NCBI GenBank assembly: GCA_934875675.1
Contig: CAKXIK010000011.1
Coordinates: 16,638 to 50,751 of the forward strand
Source: an uncultured bacterium
GTDB taxonomy: Bacteria > Bacillota > Clostridia > Oscillospirales > Acutalibacteraceae
DNA length: 34,114 bases
Reading direction: 5' to 3'
Shown here piece after piece: positions 16,325 to 22,464 of the stretch. Each line of letters opens with the position of its first letter. Positions within the stretch are counted from its first letter, which is position 1. The translations under genes and the position numbers were made by a program. Below the pieces are notes generated by a model, which worked only from the letters and a program-made list of their open reading frames with translations, was not told the origin of the DNA and ran no database searches.

Positions 16325-16354
16325 CTTAATTATTATCTGCTGCTTTATGCAGGC

Positions 16355-17008
16355 TTATGACTCTGTGGGAATGTCTTGCTTGGAATCTTCTGTGTTTTCA
16401 ACGGGAGATTCAGCAGGGAGAGGTGCTTCTTTTGATTTCCCTTTTCCGCGTTCTTTCTCTTTTTCTTTTTGTGGCTCCGGTTGCTCCAGAATTTCCAGAA
16501 TTTTTTCGGCAGCAATCCGGCAGGCGTTGGCTTCCAGTGTAAGCTGCATTGCAAGGGTGTGCAGATCTTCGTCGGCAGAGCGCTTGGCTTTGTTTTTGAG
16601 CAGCCGCGATGCAACATTTTTCAAAGCTTCATCCTGCGCAGAAACAAAACGGGTATAAATCTCTTCGGTGCTGCCGTTTTGACGAAGATTGCTGTTGAGC
16701 AGCTGAATATCGGGAATGGAGAGAATCGGCTTGAGCAGGCAGATCATCATCAGCGATGCCAGATGTTCGCGCGAATATTTTTTTCGGTCCGGGCGGGCGA
16801 GCAACGCATCTTTGACGTAATTATTAATCATGCTGGAAGTCAGCATTTTGCTCTGTTCATTCCGGCGGTAAAAGGAAAGCTGCTTTTCCATGTAGGTGAT
16901 CACCTGATCCATGTAAAGCTCAATTTCCGGCAGCCGATCCCAGGAAAGCGGCGAATACGATTCCACACTTTGTGCCCAAGACTGAATTGTTTCCCATTTG
17001 CTTTCCAT
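16355..17008 (-). CDS. DUF1836 domain protein
   Basis: This 217-residue cytoplasmic protein resembles the DUF1836 family of Firmicutes. The conserved part (about residues 20-150) includes LPEIELYMDQVITYMEKQL, MLTSSMINNYVKDALL and YSREHLASLMMICLLKPIL, all predicted helical. The pattern resembles MerR-like or other helix-turn-helix proteins, so DNA binding is possible but unproven. The C-terminal 40 residues are low complexity (Lys/Glu, then Pro/Glu/Ser). ATG 17008 is preceded by AAAGG at about 10 bases; the longer reading from 17050 has no ribosome site. Its own promoter lies at 17072-17100, back-to-back with that of the SGNH gene. Confidence 0.82.
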   Translation of the reverse strand: MESKWETIQSWAQSVESYSPLSWDRLPEIELYMDQVITYMEKQLSFYRRNEQSKMLTSSMINNYVKDALLARPDRKKYSREHLASLMMICLLKPILSIPDIQLLNSNLRQNGSTEEIYTRFVSAQDEALKNVASRLLKNKAKRSADEDLHTLAMQLTLEANACRIAAEKILEILEQPEPQKEKEKERGKGKSKEAPLPAESPVENTEDSKQDIPTES

Positions 17009-17071
17009 GCTGCAGCGACCTTTCAAAAAACAGGAGTGCAAGATTCGCATCCCGCTGGTATTTTCAGGTTT

Positions 17072-17100
17072 ATTTTATCACAAAAATAAAAAAAGAACAA
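17072..17100 (-). promoter_or_regulatory. promoter of the DUF1836-type gene
   Basis: Read on the minus strand: TTGTTC (17100-17095), 17 bases, TAAAAT (17077-17072). The predicted start is near 17065, giving a leader of about 57 nt. Its -35 is 17 bases from the -35 of the divergent SGNH promoter. Confidence 0.65.
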
Positions 17101-17117
17101 CATATTTTGAAAAACTA

Positions 17118-17146
17118 TTGACATAATAAAATATAAAGCTTAATAT
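17118..17146 (+). promoter_or_regulatory. promoter of the SGNH hydrolase gene
   Basis: A perfect TTGACA at 17118-17123 is followed after 17 bases by TAATAT at 17141-17146. It is the strongest-looking sigma-A promoter in the window. The predicted leader is about 93 nt and contains a small CGGGG/CCCCG hairpin (17198-17202 with 17214-17218). Confidence 0.78.
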
Positions 17147-17245
17147 AGTATTAAAAACCAGATAAAACGATTTTAATGAATAGATTATGAACGGTCGCGG
17201 GGCAAGCTTGTGTCCCCGATTTGGCAGAAAGGGATGGAGATCAGC

Positions 17246-17953
17246 ATGGAACAGAAAATTCAGAAAATTACCGTATGGGGAGATTCCATTTTGAAGGGTG
17301 TCGCACTCGGAGAAGACGGCAAATACCATGTGTTAGAAAACAACTGCGGAGCTCTGTTTTCCAGTAAAAACGGAATTGAGCTCACCAATCGTTCGCGGTT
17401 TGGCTGTACCTCGGTCAAGGGTCGTTCCATTGTGCATGCCGATCTGGAAAAAGGCGTGCAGGCAGATGCCGTCTTGATTGAATACGGCGGCAACGACTGC
17501 AACTTTGATTGGAGCAAAATTTCTGCTGCGCCTGACGAAACCCATTTGCCTGCCACACCGGTGGGGCAGTTTATGAATGAAATGCAGATCATGATCGATG
17601 AAACGCGGCAGAAGGGCTTTGACCCACTGCTGATGACGCTGCCGCCACTCGATTACCGCCGCTTTTTTAAAACAGTTTGCCGCGGACAAAATGCCCGCAA
17701 TATTTTGCATTGGCTGGGAAATGCATTTGCAATTTATCGCTGGCAGGAGAACTATTCCGATGCGGTGGCGGAGCTTGCGGTGCGCAATCACTGTGAGTTG
17801 ATTGATGTGCGTGGTGCTTTTTTGACTACAAAAAATTACGAAAGCATGATCTGCGAGGATGGAATGCATCCCAATGAAAAGGGGCATCGCCTGATGGCAG
17901 AGGTGTTTGATGACTATCTGCGGTGTCATGAGCAGGCTCAGCTTGCCGTATAA
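17246..17953 (+). CDS. SGNH/GDSL-family hydrolase
   Basis: This 235-residue SGNH hydrolase has block I VWGDSILKG (Ser14 nucleophile), a Gly in FGCTSVKG (block II-like), block III IEYGGNDCNFDW (Asn), and block V DGMHPNEKGH with the catalytic Asp-x-x-His. There is no signal peptide or TM segment, so it is probably cytoplasmic, acting as an esterase, lipase or carbohydrate acetylesterase; substrate unknown. ATG 17246 follows GGAG by 7 bases; the in-frame ATG 17234 and the reading from 17210 are poorly spaced. It is monocistronic, with its own promoter and terminator. Confidence 0.9.
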   Translation: MEQKIQKITVWGDSILKGVALGEDGKYHVLENNCGALFSSKNGIELTNRSRFGCTSVKGRSIVHADLEKGVQADAVLIEYGGNDCNFDWSKISAAPDETHLPATPVGQFMNEMQIMIDETRQKGFDPLLMTLPPLDYRRFFKTVCRGQNARNILHWLGNAFAIYRWQENYSDAVAELAVRNHCELIDVRGAFLTTKNYESMICEDGMHPNEKGHRLMAEVFDDYLRCHEQAQLAV

Positions 17954-17965
17954 TACGTTTTTTCT

Positions 17966-18005
17966 AAAAGACCTCCCGTTGTGCAAGTGCAGCAGGAGGT
18001 CTTTT
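17966..18005. terminator. terminator after the SGNH hydrolase gene
   Basis: AAAAGACCTCC (17966-17976) pairs perfectly with GGAGGTCTTTT (17995-18005) around an 18-base loop. It lies 12 bases after the stop. It may also catch transcripts of the converging metabolic gene on the minus strand. A second small hairpin GACGGT/ACCGTC (18031-18036 with 18043-18048) lies nearer that gene's end. Confidence 0.88.
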
Positions 18006-18063
18006 GCAATATAGGCGCTTTCCGCAATTGGACGGTTGTTTCACCGTCAGTTAAAGGTTGCGA

Positions 18064-19875
18064 TCATCTGTCAGATTGGTTTGAATCACAATTTTCCATA
18101 ATCTTTGGAAGCAAATATACACGATTAAAAGGAAAGCTGAAATAATAACCATCTGCAAAATCGGTAACATAGGTGATGATTTCTTTGGCAAGTGCAATCC
18201 CGATGGTTTCATTTTCTTCTTTGGAAGCTTGTTCGGGGTAACGCGCAACAATTTCATCGGTTACATTGACCCCGGCAATTTCATTTTTCATAAACAATGC
18301 ATTTTTGCGGCTGACCAGGGGCATAATTCCGCAGAAAATGCAGGCGCCCGTTTTCTCTTTGACAATCCGGATGCGTTCTGCATCTTCTTTTGTAAAAACC
18401 GGTTGCGTAAGAAAAAAGTCTGCTCCGGCATCCATCTTTCTCTTTGTCTGCTCAATGACAGAGTCAAGATTTCTGCGGTTCTGATTGATGGCCCCGCCAT
18501 AGTTCAACGGCTGACCCGCAAATACTTCTTTGTTCATCTCCTGTATAATTTTCATGAGTCCCACAGAACTGAAATTAAAAACGGATTTTACAGTTCTGCT
18601 CACCGCGGAAGGTACGGGATCTCCGGTAATCACCAGAAAATGATTGATGTTGTTGATTTTGGCGCCCATCAACAGCGATCTCATTGCAAGCGCATTCTTG
18701 TCCCTGCAGCAAATGTGCGGCATAACCGTCATGCCGGTTTCGTTATAAACCTTTTCAGCCATCAAAACAGAATCCACCCGGGTTCTTCCGGATGGGGAAT
18801 CCGGAAAGGTCAAAACGTCAACCCCGCTGTTTTTTAATATGTGAGCAGATTCCAAAAGCTTCTCATCATCGGCATTAAACGGGGGCGCTAGCTCAACCGC
18901 AATGAATTTTTTATTCTTTCTCTTGCCGGAAGCATCGTACAAAAATCCATTGCGTTTTGGCGGGGTGGTTTTTGCAAGGCAATCGTGTGCTTGGGCTTTT
19001 ATGAGTTTGGGGCTGGCTTCTACAATTGCGGACAAGCGTTTAATAAAATCAGGAGAGGTTCCGCAGCATCCGCCGACCATATCGACTCCAACCGACAACA
19101 ATTCCTTTGTTTTTTCTGCAAAATAGAAAGGATGGCTGTTAAACTGTAATTGATTTCTTGACAAAATCGGGTATCCGGCGTTGGGAATGGCCGATAAAAT
19201 TTTTCCTTTTGGAAGTTCGATTTCTTTTAGAATGTCGTACATATGAGACGGACCAATATCGCAATTTAAACCGACTGCATCGATTGCGGGAATGCTGCAG
19301 GCATCCGAGATCAAATGTTTGGCACTCAAACCGGCGGAAGAATATCCCGCTTGATCCACCGCGAAGGACACAATAATGAACAGATCATATTCTGTCTTTA
19401 TCCTTTCAATCACAGGTGTGATGGATTCCAAGCTGGAAAAGGTCTCAAAATTGATGATAGAAATTCCTTTTTCTGCAAACACCCTGACAATCGCATCGTA
19501 TTCCTGTTCCGCTTCCTGGTCGGTCATCCCGCTGCCTGCACGAATTGGGCCGATGTCACCTGCTATGAAACGATGGAGATGATCCTTTTCATAACGTCCA
19601 ACGGCTTTTCGTGCATGATCAATCGCTTCTGTTATATTCTCTCGCACATAAGAAAAATCCCGCTGCAAAGCAATGGTATTGGATGCAAAGGTGTTGGTTC
19701 TTATCACAGAGGCACCCGAAGCAAGATATTCACAATGAATTTCTTTTACGCGCTCCTTGTGCAGCGTGTTCGCAAGTTCGGGAACCTCCGGTGTCTGATA
19801 TTTTTCTGCATAATAAGTTCCAAAGGCACCGTCGGCAATGACATTATGGGAAGCAATATATTCTCGGAAATTCAT
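18064..19875 (-). CDS. bifunctional homocysteine S-methyltransferase / methylene-THF reductase (YitJ type)
   Basis: This 603-residue fusion matches the length of B. subtilis YitJ. The N-terminal half (about 1-290) is the homocysteine methyltransferase barrel: DGAFGTYY near the start, and the zinc cysteines at GLNCDIGP (Cys205) and GGCCGTSP (Cys270-271). The C-terminal half (about 320-600) is the flavoprotein methylene-THF reductase, with AVELAPPFNAD, FPDSPSGRTR, HICCRDKN, LVITGDPV, DAGADFFLTQPVF and GIMPLVSRKN. Together they make 5-methyl-THF and pass a methyl group toward methionine. ATG 19875 follows a GGGAATGA site; the reading from 19917 would start upstream of it. No SAM riboswitch is seen in its short leader. 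Confidence 0.93.
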   Translation of the reverse strand: MNFREYIASHNVIADGAFGTYYAEKYQTPEVPELANTLHKERVKEIHCEYLASGASVIRTNTFASNTIALQRDFSYVRENITEAIDHARKAVGRYEKDHLHRFIAGDIGPIRAGSGMTDQEAEQEYDAIVRVFAEKGISIINFETFSSLESITPVIERIKTEYDLFIIVSFAVDQAGYSSAGLSAKHLISDACSIPAIDAVGLNCDIGPSHMYDILKEIELPKGKILSAIPNAGYPILSRNQLQFNSHPFYFAEKTKELLSVGVDMVGGCCGTSPDFIKRLSAIVEASPKLIKAQAHDCLAKTTPPKRNGFLYDASGKRKNKKFIAVELAPPFNADDEKLLESAHILKNSGVDVLTFPDSPSGRTRVDSVLMAEKVYNETGMTVMPHICCRDKNALAMRSLLMGAKINNINHFLVITGDPVPSAVSRTVKSVFNFSSVGLMKIIQEMNKEVFAGQPLNYGGAINQNRRNLDSVIEQTKRKMDAGADFFLTQPVFTKEDAERIRIVKEKTGACIFCGIMPLVSRKNALFMKNEIAGVNVTDEIVARYPEQASKEENETIGIALAKEIITYVTDFADGYYFSFPFNRVYLLPKIMENCDSNQSDR

Positions 19876-19949
19876 GTTATCATTCCCCGCAAATTCAAAT
19901 TCTGAGCAAATGCACACGCGTCTTTTCAGTGTCTGCGTGTATCTTTATT

Positions 19950-19978
19950 ATTATAGCAAACCATAAACACGAAAACAA
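19950..19978 (-). promoter_or_regulatory. promoter of the YitJ-type gene
   Basis: On the minus strand TTGTTT (19978-19973), 17 bases, TATAAT (19955-19950). The predicted start is near 19943. The RNA would begin with the hairpin ACACGC/GCGTGT (plus-strand arms 19914-19919 and 19935-19940), then about 40 nt to the ATG. No T-box or S-box element is visible. Confidence 0.72.
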
Positions 19979-20045
19979 TCAATATTCTGTTGCAGCAGAA
20001 TACGGCAGATTACGACGGTTTCTGTATTTTACAAAAGTTTTCGGG

Positions 20046-20074
20046 TTGTAATTAGAACACAAAATTGATATAAT
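20046..20074 (+). promoter_or_regulatory. candidate miaB promoter
   Basis: TTGTAA at 20046-20051 and a perfect TATAAT at 20069-20074 are spaced by 17 bases, with TGA giving an extended -10. The predicted start is near 20081, so the RNA would carry a leader of about 245 nt spanning the whole repeat block before miaB. Confidence 0.65.
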
Positions 20075-20122
20075 AAAATGATTCGGTAACGATTGCGTGT
20101 ACCGGAGTGCGCAGGCGAGGCG

Positions 20123-20172
20123 CTTGAGCCGAGCCGCAAACTTTATGGCGGTTTCGGTTTGCCGAAATTTTG
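20123..20172 (+). repeat. 50-bp direct repeat, copy 1
   Basis: This copy runs from CTTGAGCCGAGCC to CCGAAATTTTG. It is identical over 50 bases to the copy at 20207-20256 (period 84). It contains the small hairpin TTTCGG-tttg-CCGAAA followed by TTTT. The unit looks like a dispersed non-coding repeat of the REP or MITE kind, but only two copies are in view. Confidence 0.9.
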
Positions 20173-20194
20173 TAAGAATGAAAGATTTATCTTT
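20165..20194 (+). repeat. 30-bp direct repeat B, copy 1
   Basis: It overlaps the end of the 50-bp repeat and matches 20279-20308 over 30 bases (from AAATTTTG to TTATCTTT). In this copy the sequence then diverges, so the long palindrome seen in copy 2 is incomplete. Confidence 0.88.
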
Positions 20195-20206
20195 TGAAGC
20201 TGATTT

Positions 20207-20256
20207 CTTGAGCCGAGCCGCAAACTTTATGGCGGTTTCGGTTTGCCGAAATTTTG
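20207..20256 (+). repeat. 50-bp direct repeat, copy 2
   Basis: Identical to 20123-20172. It is followed directly by another hairpin, TTTTGGTTC/GAACCAAAA (20252-20260 with 20264-20272; 9-bp stem, 3-base loop), which copy 1 lacks. Confidence 0.9.
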
Positions 20257-20278
20257 GTTCCTTGAACCAAAAAGACAT

Positions 20279-20316
20279 AAATTTTGTAAGAATGAAAGAT
20301 TTATCTTTCATTCTTT
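20279..20316 (+). repeat. 30-bp direct repeat B, copy 2, forming a 12-bp palindrome before miaB
   Basis: Bases 20279-20308 repeat 20165-20194. Here AAGAATGAAAGA (20288-20299) and TCTTTCATTCTT (20304-20315) form a perfect 12-bp stem with loop ttta. The stem ends two bases before the miaB ribosome site (AGGAAGGG from 20317), so it could shield or insulate translation start. Its AT-rich stem lacks a clear U-run, which makes it a poor terminator. Confidence 0.8.
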
Positions 20317-20325
20317 AGGAAGGGA

Positions 20326-21756
20326 ATGTTCGTATCTTTGGTTAAGATCAGAACAATTACACAAGAAGAAAAGGAAAAGCAGCACGAATGCGCTTTGCAG
20401 GTGCGCGAGGTCATGCAGATTCGTGCGCGCGGAGCGGTGCCGCTTGCCAGTATTCATATTTACGGTTGTCAGCAGAATGTTTCCGACGGCGAACGCATGA
20501 AGGGTATGCTCGCAGAAATGGGCTATGACTTTACCGAGGATGACGAGCAGGCGGATTTGATTTTGTTCAATACCTGCGCTGTGCGTGAGCATGCCGAAGA
20601 TCGCGTGTTCGGCAATGTGGGTGCGCTCAAAAACATCAAGCGGCGCCATCCCTCGCTTGTGATTGCGCTGAGCGGCTGTATGATGCAGGAAGAGCACGTG
20701 GTGAACCGGATTCACGACAGCTATCCGTTTGTCAATCTTGTGTTCGGAACGCACAACATTCACCGTCTGCCGGAGCTTTTGCTGCAGAACCTGCTGGAGG
20801 GGCGGCGGGTGTTCGCGTGCGAAAGCTGCGACGGTGTCATTGCCGAAGATGTGCCGGTACGCCGCGATGGCAGTATTCGGGCATGGCTTCCGGTGATGTA
20901 CGGCTGCAACAACTTCTGCTCCTACTGCATCGTGCCGTATGTGCGCGGCAGAGAACGCAGCCGCACCCCGGAGCATGTGATGGAAGAAGCGCGGGAGATC
21001 GTTTCCGCCGGATTTAAGGATGTTACGCTGCTCGGGCAAAACGTCAATTCTTACGGCAAAAATCTGGAAACCCCGGTCACTTTTGCAAAGCTGCTTGGCG
21101 ATGTCGCCGCCATTCCCGGCGATTTCTGGGTGCGCTTCATGACGTCGCACCCCAAGGATGCAACGCCGGAGCTTTTTGCGGCGATGGCTGCCAATGACAA
21201 AATCTGCAAACACCTGCATCTGCCGTTCCAGTCCGGCAGCGACCGAATTCTGAAGCAGATGAACCGCGGTTATACGAAGGAAAAATATCTTTCTCAGGTG
21301 GCAGCCGTTCGTGCAGCAATGCCGGAGATTTCACTTACCAGTGACGTAATCGTCGGCTTCCCCGGCGAAACCCGCGCTGACTTTGAAGAAACACTCGATC
21401 TGATTGAAAAGGTCGGCTTCACCTCGCTTTATACCTTTATTTATTCGCCGCGCAAGGGGACACCGGCAGCCCGGATGGAGGACCCGATTCCGGCAGAGGA
21501 AAAATCCAGATGGTTTTCCGAGTTGCTTGCGGTTCAGGAAAAAATCGCGGCGCAGCGGTGCTCCGCAATGATTGGTAAGACCGTTCGGGTGCTCTGCGAG
21601 GAGGAATACAAAAAGGGCGGGCTTTCCGGCAGAACCGAAGGAAATTTAATCGTGACATTCCCCGGCCCAAACGAAGCGATTGGTCACTTTGCCCGTGTTC
21701 GGGTAACCGAAGCACTCAACTGGATTCTCAAAGGTGAGCTGGTTGAGGTTGAATAA
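20326..21756 (+). CDS. miaB: tRNA-2-methylthio-N6-dimethylallyladenosine synthase
   Basis: This 476-residue radical-SAM methylthiotransferase adds the methylthio group to i6A37 of tRNAs reading UNN codons. The N-terminal UPF0004 domain holds three Cys for the auxiliary 4Fe-4S cluster (YGCQQN, NTCAVRE, SGCMMQ). The radical SAM motif CNNFCSYC lies near residue 192. The C-terminal TRAM domain spans about 410-475 (MIGKTVRVLCEE to KGELVEVE). The ATG at 20326 lies just after AGGAAGGG; an in-frame TTG at 20338 is an alternative. The partner dimethylallyl transferase gene, miaA, lies 6 kb downstream in the same block. Confidence 0.96.
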   Translation: MFVSLVKIRTITQEEKEKQHECALQVREVMQIRARGAVPLASIHIYGCQQNVSDGERMKGMLAEMGYDFTEDDEQADLILFNTCAVREHAEDRVFGNVGALKNIKRRHPSLVIALSGCMMQEEHVVNRIHDSYPFVNLVFGTHNIHRLPELLLQNLLEGRRVFACESCDGVIAEDVPVRRDGSIRAWLPVMYGCNNFCSYCIVPYVRGRERSRTPEHVMEEAREIVSAGFKDVTLLGQNVNSYGKNLETPVTFAKLLGDVAAIPGDFWVRFMTSHPKDATPELFAAMAANDKICKHLHLPFQSGSDRILKQMNRGYTKEKYLSQVAAVRAAMPEISLTSDVIVGFPGETRADFEETLDLIEKVGFTSLYTFIYSPRKGTPAARMEDPIPAEEKSRWFSELLAVQEKIAAQRCSAMIGKTVRVLCEEEYKKGGLSGRTEGNLIVTFPGPNEAIGHFARVRVTEALNWILKGELVEVE

Positions 21757-21845
21757 GCTTTTTCGTTTTCTCCCCATCCGGGAATGAAAACAGAAAATAA
21801 ATAAAAATTACCGGCGGAATTCCCGCCCAAAAGAGAGGTAACACA

Positions 21846-22256
21846 ATGGATATTATTGAAATGACCCGTCAGCTCGGCCACGCGATTCAGGAGGACGAGC
21901 GTTATGTTGCTTATAATGCTGCCCGTTTGGCAAGCGACAACGATGATAAGCTGCAGCAGCTGATCGGCGAATTTAATCTCAAACGCCTTGCCATCAGCAA
22001 CGAAGCCGGCACCGCAAACCCCGACAATGAGAAAATGCAGGCACTCAACAATGAGCTGCGTACTGTTTATGCCGAAATCATGAGCAATGAGCACATGAAG
22101 GCTTACGATAATGCAAAGAGTGCGCTCGACGAGCTGCTCCAGCGTGTCAATGCCATTATCTCTCAGTCTGCCGAGGGCGAAAATCCAGATACAGCCGATT
22201 TTGATGCTTCTGCCTCCTGCGGCGGCAATTGTTCCTCCTGCGGCGGCTGCCACTAA
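21846..22256 (+). CDS. YlbF/YmcA-family (RicA-type) protein with Cys-rich tail
   Basis: This 136-residue helical protein belongs to the YlbF/YmcA family. In B. subtilis, YmcA (RicA), YlbF (RicF) and YaaT (RicT) form an Fe-S complex that affects RNase Y-dependent mRNA maturation and development. Position supports the YmcA equivalent: in B. subtilis ymcA lies between miaB and mutS-mutL, as here. The helical core is about 1-108. The tail ends CGGNCSSCGGCH, with Cys125, 129, 132 and 135, well suited to an Fe-S cluster. The ATG at 21846 follows AGAGAGG. Whether it is RicA or RicF by descent cannot be settled by eye. Confidence 0.87.
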   Translation: MDIIEMTRQLGHAIQEDERYVAYNAARLASDNDDKLQQLIGEFNLKRLAISNEAGTANPDNEKMQALNNELRTVYAEIMSNEHMKAYDNAKSALDELLQRVNAIISQSAEGENPDTADFDASASCGGNCSSCGGCH

Positions 22257-22298
22257 GCAAAAAAATCCGGGTGCGTTCCCGGCAGAATATGAAAACAA

Positions 22299-22320
22299 GG
22301 GCGGATATCCATATCCGCCC
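22299..22320. other. GC-rich hairpin between the YlbF-family gene and mutS
   Basis: GGGCGGATA pairs with TATCCGCCC around a 4-base loop (22299-22320). No T-run follows, only TATTACATC, so it is not a clear intrinsic terminator. The 208-base gap to mutS otherwise holds no gene that I can support. Confidence 0.5.
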
Positions 22321-22464
22321 TATTACATCGAGGATGTTATACTGATTTCCAATTTGGAACGGTATTAAAACCGAGGAAAAGCTAAGAGAGATACGGTTTT
22401 TTCAAAAATATTTATCCACTGTTTCAGGAAAAATCAGTATTATGACGGAAAGGCGGCGACCTGT

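Noticed and set aside
17154..17245. Riboswitch in the 93-nt leader of the SGNH gene
   Set aside because: Only one 5-bp hairpin is seen and no known riboswitch core; no terminator or anti-terminator pair.
20123..20256. CRISPR array
   Set aside because: Only two repeat copies, too long and containing unrelated hairpins, with no regular spacers or cas genes.
19979..20318. Open frames on both strands across the miaB leader (about 73-110 codons)
   Set aside because: They translate the repeat units directly, giving internally repeated peptides on both strands, with no ribosome site. They are artefacts of the repeat block.
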